Source of the DNA: Enterocytospora artemiae
Taxonomy: Eukaryota > Microsporidia
Assembly (NCBI GenBank): GCA_038659295.1
Contig: JASNGC010000003.1
Location: forward strand, 310,001 to 374,000
Length of the DNA stretch: 64,000 bases
Direction: 5' to 3'
The notes below the pieces were generated by a model. It worked only from the letters and a program-made list of their open reading frames with translations. It was not told the origin of the DNA and searched no databases. The translations under genes and the position numbers were made by a program. Below are positions 47,410 through 56,737 of this stretch, in pieces. Numbering within the stretch: the stretch's first letter is position 1; every line of letters begins with the position of its first letter.

Positions 47410-49356
47410 TTATTCACGTGGCTTTTTCAGCATATCCTTTTGGATATGCTTTACATCATTTGGAAGTGCAACCACAATATCCTCACCATCGAATACAAAG
47501 TTTTCATCAACTATCTCATCTCCAAGAGTCTTGATAGAGTAGTTATACACATCACCTGCAAGGACATCCGACACCTTCCATTTTATTATGTATTTTCCTG
47601 TAGAGGTTATAATAAACTTGTCTTTTTGGTCAAACTTGGCCGTGGTAAAGTGAATATCAGAATCCATCATGGAAAGATGCTGTGGCTTCAGCTGGAGTCT
47701 CTTCGGAGTTAACTTGATCTTATTTGCAATTCCGTAATCTGAATTGACCCTGTAAACCAGAATATATTTTTTACATGTGCACAGCACTATGCTACCGTCC
47801 TTAGATGTATCAATCCCCTCAATTTTGTCTCCAAATCCGTCAAATAAGGACTTGGCTCTTTTATCAATGCTATTGTACAGCCGTAATTTGTCACTGGCTA
47901 TAGCTACACCCCCGTTTTCTGTGGCAATCCCGACATTGAAGTTGTTTTTTGTTTTATACTCCTTCTTCTCTACAATCTTGTTCTTGACCCTTGGATCTAT
48001 TCTAAACAGATTATAATCTCCAATTCCCACCAATGTGCCTGTATTATCTCCTCTATGACTGTCAAAGTAATCATTCATATCTTCAAGTGTCCAGGTCTCA
48101 ATCACCTCTCCACGCTCTAAATCCATTAGATCAAGCTCACCACTTCTTTCCCGATTCTGAATAAGTAGATTTTGCTTTCCATTATGAGTAATCAGTTTTG
48201 TTGGATCTGTAAATGCATTTTTAATGTGGGCTTGGAACTTTAAATCCTGATCAAAAACCCCTAAAGAAGATCCTCTGGTTACAAATACCTGGTCTACACC
48301 CACCAATAAATGCTTGTTTATATATTTGGATGTATCCTTAGAATAATTAGATGATTCTGCAACAGAATTACCAGAGGAAGTAAGTGGGGACTCTGCCCAA
48401 ACATCTTCGTCACCCAAGATATCCTCATCTGAGTCAGGGCATCTTTCTTTCTCCACACAAAAACTAGACTCTCGTTCCTTATCTTGGATGTCTTCTGAAT
48501 TGTACACACCACCACTTGCTATCTTGACATATTTGGCCTGAAACTCCAAAAATTCAATATTCTGTTTAAATTTGATACAGAATGTTTTGAAACCTTCATC
48601 TTTGAAGATGGACCAGATAAAAGCCCTCGTAGATTGATCCAAATAATACTGTATATTTGAAGAAATTTGTTGAAAATGAAGAATCTCATGATTATCTTCG
48701 ACACGCAGGAAATACTTAGTTGGACTAGTGAGAGTTTCCAAATTTGATGATATTTTATTTTTGGATGAGGTATCACTTGACTGTGTCTCCAACGCAGAAC
48801 AGGAATGGCTATCATGGCCTTCTTGTTGACCCATCATCAAGCCTGTATTTTTATTGTCCTTAGTACTACTTGATTTTGTTGCCTTTTCTATAAGGACCAT
48901 TTCTACATCCCTATCTCCTTCAAATGTTCTCTTTTCTGTGCTGTAGACTGAGTAGGATACCTTAGCGTGGAATGAGCAATAGCTGTTATTCACAACCATG
49001 GCACTTAAGGTTTCATAGAGTTCATAATTACTAGTGTAGAAAATATATTTTTTCGATCTGTAATCAAATGAGAACGAAGTAATAAGAGTATCAATATCCT
49101 TTCCTAAGGTGGTATTGTTGGGAGAGATGAGCTTACTGCTGGTGGTGGAATTGCTTTTGACAGTGTTTTTCAAAACAGAGTCGGTTGTTGTTTTCAGATT
49201 TTCAATTTCTCCTATAACTATCGGAACATCATCGAAATATAAAATATCTCCATCGATCTTGGACTTAACAGTTCCAAATGACTTGCTTTGAATGGTTAAT
49301 TCACCTTGACTTTTGTCAGATTTCACAAAAATATTTTTCAGCAGATTTAAAACCAT
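47410..49356 (-). CDS. VID27: VID27-family WD40-like protein
   Basis: The 648-residue protein matches VID27, a fungal and plant protein of the vacuole import and degradation group. The N-terminus has a PH-like segment (about residues 60-250). The C-terminal propeller has VFVTRGSSLGVFDQDLKFQ, LDLMDLERGEVIETW (family LYRMDLEYGKVVEEW), LVGIGDYNLFRIDPR (family FIGLSHNALFRIDPR), NFNVGIATENGGVAIASD and DGSIVLCTCKKYILVY (family DGRWILATCKTYLLLI). An acidic stretch (about 285-310) precedes the propeller, as in yeast. CCCC lies upstream of the ATG. Its biochemical role is not established. Confidence 0.85.
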   Translation of the reverse strand: MVLNLLKNIFVKSDKSQGELTIQSKSFGTVKSKIDGDILYFDDVPIVIGEIENLKTTTDSVLKNTVKSNSTTSSKLISPNNTTLGKDIDTLITSFSFDYRSKKYIFYTSNYELYETLSAMVVNNSYCSFHAKVSYSVYSTEKRTFEGDRDVEMVLIEKATKSSSTKDNKNTGLMMGQQEGHDSHSCSALETQSSDTSSKNKISSNLETLTSPTKYFLRVEDNHEILHFQQISSNIQYYLDQSTRAFIWSIFKDEGFKTFCIKFKQNIEFLEFQAKYVKIASGGVYNSEDIQDKERESSFCVEKERCPDSDEDILGDEDVWAESPLTSSGNSVAESSNYSKDTSKYINKHLLVGVDQVFVTRGSSLGVFDQDLKFQAHIKNAFTDPTKLITHNGKQNLLIQNRERSGELDLMDLERGEVIETWTLEDMNDYFDSHRGDNTGTLVGIGDYNLFRIDPRVKNKIVEKKEYKTKNNFNVGIATENGGVAIASDKLRLYNSIDKRAKSLFDGFGDKIEGIDTSKDGSIVLCTCKKYILVYRVNSDYGIANKIKLTPKRLQLKPQHLSMMDSDIHFTTAKFDQKDKFIITSTGKYIIKWKVSDVLAGDVYNYSIKTLGDEIVDENFVFDGEDIVVALPNDVKHIQKDMLKKPRE

Positions 49357-49466
49357 TTTTCTAAGAAGGGGTCAGCTAAACAAAACCATATAATCCTGAT
49401 CAAGAAGGTCAAAAAATCACACAACTTAACAAATGGCAGAACTCAGTCCAGTATACATCTTTTTTA

Positions 49467-50147
49467 TTAAAATCTTATGTAATATATTGATAATATAGTT
49501 TCCATCCCGGCTAGTGCAAACACAATGGTCACTTTAGGCAAATTATTCACTGCCGGTTTTAAGCATCGGGAGAAGAAAACGAAATATGCAACTAAGAGAT
49601 AGATGGAGATGGGGAGCATAAGAAGACGAGGAAGGATCATGCATAGAAGAGACACTGTCAGAATCGTAACGAATTTGTAACCTGAAAATGCCAGTAGCGA
49701 AAGATAAGGAGTTGTGGCGCTAGAGAGATACATCACTAACTTGTAGAATAAAGCTGTCAGGACATTGATAACAATGGTCCGAGATGACATGAGCAAAAGA
49801 GATTCTGGATGGAATTTGCCAGTTGACCCCAGTCTGAAAAGAATAAGAGATATTATAAATACAATTGGAATATAAAGATCAGGCCTATAAATGGCCGGGT
49901 TGAGACTATTGGACATACTGGATGGATTCGTGGGTTTCGAATATTCGAACTGAGGAGTATTACTTCCACTACTCTCCAAACTCTTGGTTTCATAAAATGG
50001 ACACAAAATCAGCATTGTCTTATTAATGATATATGAATTGTTTACATTAAAGTACCCTCTGAGAACTTTGTAGTCCACCCTATCTAACTTATCATAAACG
50101 TAATTTTTTGATGCTGAAACAGCCTGCTTAGTAAGATCGAGATCCAT
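49467..50147 (-). CDS. YIF1: YIF1 (Yip1-interacting factor) Golgi membrane protein
   Basis: YIF1 pairs with Yip1 and Rab GTPases in ER-Golgi traffic. The 226-residue product begins with a helical region, then LRGYFNVNNSYIINKTMLIL (family YF-x-V-x-N-x-YVL-x-KL-x-LLL-FPF), IYRPDLYIPIVFIISLILFR (family APDLYIPLMAFITYIL), FHPESLLLMSSR and FSGYKFVTILTV, ending in membrane spans (about five in all). CCCC lies 6 bases before the ATG at 50147. An open frame upstream adds 20 hydrophobic residues but breaks the family alignment. Confidence 0.85.
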   Translation of the reverse strand: MDLDLTKQAVSASKNYVYDKLDRVDYKVLRGYFNVNNSYIINKTMLILCPFYETKSLESSGSNTPQFEYSKPTNPSSMSNSLNPAIYRPDLYIPIVFIISLILFRLGSTGKFHPESLLLMSSRTIVINVLTALFYKLVMYLSSATTPYLSLLAFSGYKFVTILTVSLLCMILPRLLMLPISIYLLVAYFVFFSRCLKPAVNNLPKVTIVFALAGMETILSIYYIRF

Positions 50148-50380
50148 GGAATGGGGTAGCAAAACCATAGAAAAATTAAGTAACCTTCTCCAAAACAATA
50201 AACACATTTGGATCCGGTGCTAAAATAAGGGTATACGCTACACAAGAGGAACAGGTATTCAATGAGATGTTTAAAATATCTATCCGAAGAACGATTCAAT
50301 TCAAGTGCTGTTCTGGAAAATCAAACAACACATCACTAAACAACTACAAATAGTAGGGTATTTCTTCCTCTGCAATTTAT

Positions 50381-50605
50381 TTAATAGTGTGCTTTTCCTC
50401 CATACGTGTTGTATATTCCAGATGTCCTGTCTAATACCTCAATAAGCTCCCTGGTTTCCTTAATATATTCCTTCTCGTTAGTCATTTTCGAGTGATTTTC
50501 GTTAGCTTTTCTTGTAAAATACTCACGAAGCGATGGGGAAACAAACTTGGCTGCTGATTTCAAAAGTGTAGAATGAAGCTCATTTACTCTTTGAATTGAA
50601 GACAT
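50381..50605 (-). CDS. ISD11-like LYR-family protein (mitosomal Fe-S assembly)
   Basis: A 74-residue helical protein resembling ISD11/LYRM4, the partner that stabilises the cysteine desulphurase Nfs1. It has VNELHSTLLKSAAKFVSPSL, then LREYFTRKANENH (family LYR-x-LL+-A-x2-F and REYARRRIRDAFREN) and a third helix KETRELIEVLDRTSGIYNTY. The LYR tripeptide itself has become LHS. No classical targeting peptide is visible, as often in mitosomes. A CCC run lies about 10 bases before the ATG, and TAAATAAA overlaps the stop. Another LYR protein cannot be excluded. Confidence 0.5.
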   Translation of the reverse strand: MSSIQRVNELHSTLLKSAAKFVSPSLREYFTRKANENHSKMTNEKEYIKETRELIEVLDRTSGIYNTYGGKAHY

Positions 50606-51239
50606 TTGTTAAGGGTGGGTTATTGGTAGTAGAATAAATAAAGGATTGTTTTATTTTTGGGATAAATTGGTGTTAAGACATGTAACACATAAGCCTTATC
50701 TTTTATTCTTTCAAAAAGTGCAAACTTCAGTTTCTGATAAACCAATTATGTTTTTGCAGTATATTTCATATTCTGTAACAATTTCGTCCTGCATGTGTTT
50801 CAAGCATAGTACCCCTATTATGCATTCGGATCAATACTAGCATAGATCTCTAAAGTTCCTTAACCCATACTTCTTTATCTTTTAAGTGATTAAATGTCTT
50901 GCAAATTAAAATTTGAAACTTTTTAAGGCAAATTAATATTATAATAATAAAGCTAACAACACCTGATAGTTATTTTGCAAGCTTTACTATTGGATAACTT
51001 CCCCTGCAGAGTACTTTTTATTGCATATGGAGCTCGACAGTTTCCCTCCTTTTTAGTGAAGTGCCAAACAACTCATTACAAATGGTCCAATTAGTTGCAA
51101 CCTTTTACAGGATTATAACCAGATCACTATTGGAAATCAAAACATCGAGTAATATAATATTTTAAGTAATTGAATAATTTAATAAATGAGCTTTATCATT
51201 TTTTAGATTTTTTATCAATATTTTCAAAATATTTTTTAA
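50606..51239. other. Long spacer between divergent genes
   Basis: About 630 bases, AT-rich. A 64-codon ORF at 50646-50840 lacks a start signal and motif. No RNA gene recognised. Confidence 0.45.
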
Positions 51240-52082
51240 ATGGATGCATTATTGTTCAACCCCCAAATGGGCGAGATCTCAGACCAGAATAGCATGGTGT
51301 TCTCTACTGATGATCAAAGTAAGCAAATAAATTCTGCTGCCAACCACGACAATAAGGATTTATCGATTGCTGCAGATTGTAAATTGTCGGATAGAATTAA
51401 GGAGGAGATAACACTCTCTACTACGACTGTAAAGATGAAAAATGAAGTCTTTATACACGGAAAAGGAAAAAATAACAAAATAAAAGAAAAGGAGAATGTT
51501 GCTGGCAACTGTAATTCAGACGGAAAGGATATCGCAGGAACAGAATCAAATTCCCCTGAATATAATATGCATGAGGTTTCTTCAGTTCAGCCTCATATAG
51601 ATTCGATCGGATCTGAAGACAATACTGTTCCATTCAGAACACAGAGTAGAAAGAAAGTGTTTTGGTCTCGTGAGGAAACGAAAGCCTTAATAAGGCATGT
51701 GGAGGCTTATGGGTTTCAGTGGAGGAAGATTTTGGATGAAAATCAAGATGATTTTTCTCCAAGTAGAAGAATTATCGATCTAAAGAACAAATATAACATG
51801 ATAACCAAGTCCAATACGTTCTATACGACACCAAAGAGAAATTGGGTAGAAGTGGCGGATGGAAAACCTAAGAGGGATTCAATGGGGGAAATCATCTGTG
51901 CGGTTGATAGATTCCCATACAACGCAGCCAAAAAGCTGGCAAAGGCCCAGAGATTCTCTGGATATGAGTCCTACACTATGTATATTGCAGATGAGACAGA
52001 TATAGAAAAGCTACATATTTATACCGTTACTGTAACGCAAGATACTTACAATGTTAAGAAGATGAAGAGAGGAACTGAATAA
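51240..52082 (+). CDS. Telobox-type Myb-domain protein, possible telomere-repeat binding factor
   Basis: The 280-residue protein has a disordered polar N-terminus (about 1-135) and one Myb/SANT domain (about residues 140-190). The domain reads VFWSREETKALIRHVEAYGF, W in helix 2, and IIDLKNKYNMI, which matches the telobox VDLKDKWRNM of TRF1/TRF2, Taz1, Tbf1 and plant TRFL proteins. A conserved-looking C-terminal region follows (about 200-270: YTTPKRNWVEVADGKPKRDS and FPYNAAKKLAKAQRFSGYES). DNA-binding specificity is inferred from the telobox only. There is no C-run before the ATG. AATAAA overlaps the stop. Confidence 0.65.
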   Translation: MDALLFNPQMGEISDQNSMVFSTDDQSKQINSAANHDNKDLSIAADCKLSDRIKEEITLSTTTVKMKNEVFIHGKGKNNKIKEKENVAGNCNSDGKDIAGTESNSPEYNMHEVSSVQPHIDSIGSEDNTVPFRTQSRKKVFWSREETKALIRHVEAYGFQWRKILDENQDDFSPSRRIIDLKNKYNMITKSNTFYTTPKRNWVEVADGKPKRDSMGEIICAVDRFPYNAAKKLAKAQRFSGYESYTMYIADETDIEKLHIYTVTVTQDTYNVKKMKRGTE

Positions 52083-52408
52083 ATTAAAGTCATCAAACAA
52101 AAGAGGTATTATGTAGTTGTGGGTGATGGAAAATTATATTTGTAAATGCTTTTGATATAATTTATTCCCTTGAATCATGGGAAGTTTTTTAAAACTCCGC
52201 TTGTCTGATAGAAATGACATGTAATATTATTAGTATCTTATCAATTTGTTACCTCTCTAAGAAAAACGATTGATCGTGCATTCTTAGCATACCGCCTGCA
52301 TAGTGCCACTTGGGAGTGGCTCAGATCCGCATGAAAAAACTCTCTAAAATTTAAAATACATAACTATATCTTTAACTAAAGATAGATAATAAAGGCTCAT
52401 TTATTGTC
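52083..52408. other. Spacer with a GC-rich hairpin
   Basis: An AT-rich spacer between convergent ends, interrupted by a small GC-rich island at about 52291-52335. The island holds a perfect 6-bp stem GCCACT (52305-52310) and AGTGGC (52315-52320) around a TGGG loop. It may be part of a structured RNA, but I match no known class. Confidence 0.45.
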
Positions 52409-53770
52409 TTATAATTCTTCCTTTATAGGCTCTGAGATTACCTCCTCTTCTTTCTCATGGTGGCAAGTCTCACTGTGAACATGCTCGTCTTTAATTTCCT
52501 CGGAACCATTCTGCTCGAAATATTCCTTGAAGTCATTAACGTTGATCTTAGAAGAAACACCCTCGTTGCTGAGGAATGTCAGCCAATCAACAATCGTCCT
52601 TCTGGAACTGATGTCAACCAGCTCTGCTGAGTTTTGCTTCTTAAAATAAATTGTAGGAACACCTTTTATATCCAAGCTGGAAATCGGTTCATTCTCAATG
52701 GTATTGTATTTCCCAATGAAAATCGGAACATCTTTGTTCTGCAATGTCTTTGCAAATGATTCAAAAACTGGGTCAAGCTGATTGCAAATTCCACATCTTG
52801 GCGAGCTGAAGAAAATGATCTTGTCCACGGATTCATCATTAATAACCTCAGAATATGTGTGGGTGTTGATCACCTTAACAGGCCTGCTGGCATTGTCATC
52901 TGGTATAATCGATGAAAACAGAATCCTATCAGCACTTCCATCCAGCAAGGATTTGACTGACTTTTCAAACCCATCAGCCGTAACATTTTTCACAATTCTT
53001 TTATTATCATTTTCTACAATCAACACAACTGGAAAGTCGGTTTCTTTAATATGTGCCAAGCCAATAAGATACTTCACCTCATCCTTATCAAAGTAAACAA
53101 CTTTGGCCAGAGAAGAAAATTTCTTGGCTGTTTGCCCATATTGCATCTTGGATTTCTCGAAGGATTCATTGCTGGTAATAAAATAGATTATTTTCTGTGT
53201 CAGAGTACTGAAATCTCCGAAGTTTTCTGATGAGATCTTGGAGAATGCATCCAAACTAATTGCAGACATGAGTGTCTTCGGTTCCAAGGAAAACTCAAAT
53301 TGGAGAGTATTTTTATCAGAAGCATTATAGCCCATTATTCCTGGAAATTGAGCACCAAGTTTGGCTGCTTCTTCCTTATCTGTTGATACAATGACCTTGA
53401 AATTCTTTGGTACATCCAATTCTGCAATGGCCTTGATATGCTCCTGATTATCTGTAAAAAATGTAATAATATTGAAGACTCCACTCCTTAAATCTGATTC
53501 AAAAGATCTTTCCTTAGAATTAACTTCATTAATGATTCCAACAAAATCCCCCGGCAGGTTATTCATATGTTTTAAACCATCGTACAGGGTCTTAACCTCG
53601 TCTTCAGATTTGCATTCAACATTTACTCCTTGAACAGAAAGAAGATACTTGCTTTCTTCAACGGAGTTGTCTTGCACATACTCAATTTCCTTGAGCATTT
53701 CTGAATCAGGCTTGTTTGATTTCAACACCATCGATAGTGCAGTGATTTGTAAAATGTTTGCTACAAACAT
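52409..53770 (-). CDS. Protein disulfide isomerase with one CxxC site and a KEEL tail
   Basis: An ER folding enzyme of 453 residues. It has a hydrophobic N-terminal segment (about residues 2-16) that could be a signal peptide, several thioredoxin-like modules and a C-terminal ER-retention motif KEEL (variant of KDEL/HDEL). Only the last thioredoxin domain has an active site (SPRCGICNQLDPVFESF, in place of APWCGHCK). The cis-proline is in IKGVPTIYF. The first domain has no CxxC. CCC abuts the ATG. Canonical PDI has two CGHC sites, so this is a reduced form, with CGIC at the remaining one. Confidence 0.88.
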   Translation of the reverse strand: MFVANILQITALSMVLKSNKPDSEMLKEIEYVQDNSVEESKYLLSVQGVNVECKSEDEVKTLYDGLKHMNNLPGDFVGIINEVNSKERSFESDLRSGVFNIITFFTDNQEHIKAIAELDVPKNFKVIVSTDKEEAAKLGAQFPGIMGYNASDKNTLQFEFSLEPKTLMSAISLDAFSKISSENFGDFSTLTQKIIYFITSNESFEKSKMQYGQTAKKFSSLAKVVYFDKDEVKYLIGLAHIKETDFPVVLIVENDNKRIVKNVTADGFEKSVKSLLDGSADRILFSSIIPDDNASRPVKVINTHTYSEVINDESVDKIIFFSSPRCGICNQLDPVFESFAKTLQNKDVPIFIGKYNTIENEPISSLDIKGVPTIYFKKQNSAELVDISSRRTIVDWLTFLSNEGVSSKINVNDFKEYFEQNGSEEIKDEHVHSETCHHEKEEEVISEPIKEEL

Positions 53771-53983
53771 GGGCTAAAGAATTCAAACTTTTTAATAAAT
53801 TTATTTGTTTATATAAAATTTGGAAATAAATTGTTAATAACTGGTTTGTTTGTCTTAACAAACAAAGGAAGAAAACCGTGACGAGATGGCTGCACTGTCG
53901 TGATTGAACGCAAATAACGCTTCATATATACAGATGTGGAGTCAGGGATTTATTTGGGATTACATAATATTACTTATACGTAC

Positions 53984-54589
53984 CTACAGCATGTTTGATG
54001 GATGTAAAATCATTTCAATGCTGTGTTGCTCTGTTGGTGAGCTTCTTACAAATCCAAGCTTTCTATACAATCTTTGTGCTCTTTTGTTGGTACTATAAAC
54101 ATTCAATGTAATTGACAATCCACCGTAAAGCTTTTTTAGATGATTAACCATGAAACTACCAATTCCCAGCGACTGAAAACTCCCTCCAACAAATAGTTCA
54201 TAAATATGGAGATGTGATACAGCCAACATAAACATAATAAATCCTACAATAGTGTTGGAAACATGGCCAGTATTCCTATCTTCGGTATGCTGACTAGTGG
54301 GATCAACAGTTTCATCTTTTCCGCCCCCATTATTTGGGACGATTGCATCAATTTCAAGGTTTCTCAAGCTACAAATATCTCTAACAATAATATATTGGTT
54401 GACTTTATTGTTGAGGGCTGTTCTTTTCGAGCTCAACAATAAGTTCGGAACAGCATTATAGGGCTCCAACCCTTTACATATCATTGATAACATATTTACT
54501 CTATCATTTTTAGTAGGACGATCTGTCTCCACAAGAGTGAATTTTTTGGTGGAGATTTCTATGTCTGATGATCTTGAATACATTTGCAT
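53984..54589 (-). CDS. GNAT N-acetyltransferase, NAA40 (Nat4)-like
   Basis: The 201-residue product has a GNAT core: VGFIMFMLAV strand, LHIYELFVGGSFQSLGIGSF with the acetyl-CoA loop (QSLGIG, family RRKGLG), ITLNVYSTNKRAQRLYRKLG and a closing RSSPTEQHS. IYEL before the loop and SSP after the core fit NAA40, which acetylates the N-termini of histones H4 and H2A. CCC abuts the ATG at 54589, 21 codons inside the longest frame, so the shorter form is chosen. A polar insert (about residues 85-113) precedes the core. RimI-type acetyltransferases are the main alternative. Confidence 0.55.
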   Translation of the reverse strand: MQMYSRSSDIEISTKKFTLVETDRPTKNDRVNMLSMICKGLEPYNAVPNLLLSSKRTALNNKVNQYIIVRDICSLRNLEIDAIVPNNGGGKDETVDPTSQHTEDRNTGHVSNTIVGFIMFMLAVSHLHIYELFVGGSFQSLGIGSFMVNHLKKLYGGLSITLNVYSTNKRAQRLYRKLGFVRSSPTEQHSIEMILHPSNML

Positions 54590-54786
54590 GGGTCCAAGGA
54601 CCAATTTTAAGGCGGAGGGTGCCATATTGTATTTGATACAAATCAGCATCAAATCCTAGCCAATAACTTACAGAAAATATGAATAAATACCACAATGCTA
54701 CAAGGAAAAGTGCCTATACATCTTTAAATGAACATTTATAGAACCATTAAGAGCCTTTGTATAACTTTTCGAACCCTTTCTTGCTC

Positions 54787-56460
54787 ATGGAGATATTTGT
54801 TAGTAACAATTATGCAGGAGATATTCTTCGGTTAGATGTGTATCACACCATCCCAGACGCCTTTGGCTGCTACATCAAACTGAACGGATTTCTGGATACT
54901 CATTCTGTCAGATTACAGCATTTTGGGTGTGAATATCACTTTGAACCAAGTCAGAAAGTGAGAAGTTATTGTCCAGTGAACAGCGATTCAGAAAAAGATT
55001 TGGACCTATCAAAAAGTGATGTAGATATTATCAATTCCGTTTTGGAGCTTGATATGAGTGATAAAAAAATAGCCCAATATCATAATGCCTTGTATCACAA
55101 TTTGAATGCTGACAATACCCAGTTTGTTTGTAAATTCTTTATGAAATTGCCAAAAACAATTCCTCCTTCGTTTCAGAGTAAGAACTTTTCTGTTTCGTAT
55201 TCTTTGGACATCATTATGATTTATGCGAAATCCAAGAAATATTTCACTTCAAATATTTTATTACATAATCATTCCATGGTCGATTTCTCCAAGGTAAATA
55301 GAATTAATTCAGGAAGTGGCGATGGCATATCTTTGGAAGGGGAATTTATGAGTTATCAGGAAATTATTGGTGAATACTTAAAGAGAAAGAAAGAAATTTG
55401 CAAGATACTGTTGAAGAATTATGAGAAAGTGGTGATAAGGGAGAATTATGGGGGAGTAGTTGGAAATAGTAAGTATCTAGGGAGTATGGAAAATAGTCTG
55501 TCTAGTAACAAGCCTGAAACTGATGAAGACATACATCCAGAACTTCAAGCTGTTGCAGCAAAAAAATCAGAGGAGGAACTGCAGTTTATTGCTAATGGTT
55601 CACAGAGCTCTCATTCCAAACCATCAAGCCATGACTTTTCCATATCAGCTGAGATGCTGCAACTTAATGAGGAAATCGATAGGATGTTTTATGAGCATTG
55701 TAGTATAACTGAAAAGATGAACGATGATCATATATATGAAAGCATCGAAACAGCCTCAAGTTCTTACCCATCATCACCTGTGAATAATATATCGACTCCC
55801 ATGGTTTCCAATCCAACTAAAGAATATTCTTCAACTGTAGTAGATGATCCATCATCACCAACAGATGATGAAGCTCCTTCAAATAGCTCTGAAAATTCGG
55901 TGGTAAATACCTTGTCTAAATTATCTGTTTTAGAAAACATTCCACAATTTAGTGACCCGAATATTCTTAAAATATCATCCGATCCGGTCAAATTTAAAAT
56001 CAAAAATGAGAATGATTTTCTGGGGATCTTAGAAGTTCCGGAGTTTCTGCACTATAGAGATCAAATTAGAATAATTTATAAAACCAAAGTAAAGAAAACA
56101 AAAGTACGTATCCATAGACAAGACATAGAGTATACGAGACAAGGGAAATCTGAGGGGAATGGAGAAAAGGTCTATGAGAATCGAAGTAGTGGTGGGAATG
56201 ATACTGTTGCAATGGAGCTATCCAATAAAAGCATCACCCCTCGTTCAGAGACGTTGATTGACTTTCAAGTCATTTTAGATGAGACCTATAATTCAGAAAG
56301 AACACTAGAGAGGGTTATTAAGGTGCATTTTGACACATTCAGTATAAGGACAGAGCTGTTTGAAGTAAAATATACATTAAAGATAAAGTTGGATGAATTT
56401 GAAGTGAATTTACCCATAAGCGTTCTAAATCTCCGAGGCAAAATAAAATACACATGCTAA
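54787..56460 (+). CDS. RGP1-like protein with arrestin-like halves
   Basis: The 557-residue protein has beta-rich ends and a long disordered centre (about residues 240-405, rich in Ser, Pro, Asn and Asp). The first half contains KLPKTIPPSFQSKNFSVSYS, like the RGP1 block LPPS-x-KG-x-S-x-Y-x-L. The end has FDTFSIRTELFEVKYTLKIK and NLPISVLNL, like the RGP1/arrestin C-terminus. RGP1 with RIC1 forms the exchange factor for Ypt6/Rab6 at the Golgi. CCC at about 54774-54780 precedes the ATG at 54787, and the longer frame adds only 10 residues. Other arrestin-fold proteins are possible. Confidence 0.4.
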   Translation: MEIFVSNNYAGDILRLDVYHTIPDAFGCYIKLNGFLDTHSVRLQHFGCEYHFEPSQKVRSYCPVNSDSEKDLDLSKSDVDIINSVLELDMSDKKIAQYHNALYHNLNADNTQFVCKFFMKLPKTIPPSFQSKNFSVSYSLDIIMIYAKSKKYFTSNILLHNHSMVDFSKVNRINSGSGDGISLEGEFMSYQEIIGEYLKRKKEICKILLKNYEKVVIRENYGGVVGNSKYLGSMENSLSSNKPETDEDIHPELQAVAAKKSEEELQFIANGSQSSHSKPSSHDFSISAEMLQLNEEIDRMFYEHCSITEKMNDDHIYESIETASSSYPSSPVNNISTPMVSNPTKEYSSTVVDDPSSPTDDEAPSNSSENSVVNTLSKLSVLENIPQFSDPNILKISSDPVKFKIKNENDFLGILEVPEFLHYRDQIRIIYKTKVKKTKVRIHRQDIEYTRQGKSEGNGEKVYENRSSGGNDTVAMELSNKSITPRSETLIDFQVILDETYNSERTLERVIKVHFDTFSIRTELFEVKYTLKIKLDEFEVNLPISVLNLRGKIKYTC

Positions 56461-56737
56461 TACTCACAAGCTAACCATTATGCACTCTGGAAGCTTGGAC
56501 CTGAACACACCCTAATAATATGACACTCAGGTAGATGCAGTCTTGTTGGGTAGCATATGAGTGCATATAAATCTATCAAAATTTGTTTCTATGTATATGG
56601 CATCACCCTGTTTGAAATGTGCTTCAGAAATCAACTGATTTGATTTACCCAGTGATCAAATCCAGTTTCATCCACAAACCAATGGCTTTTTATAAATCAT
56701 TCGACTCTTCAATAAAAAATATTTCCAAAGACTAGCT

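Noticed and set aside
50646..50840. 64-codon ORF in the spacer before the Myb gene
   Set aside because: No start signal and no recognisable protein.
52291..52335. The GC-rich island as U6 snRNA
   Set aside because: A short TTAGCAT...CC.CCTGC resemblance exists, but there is no ACAGAGA box or 5' stem-loop.
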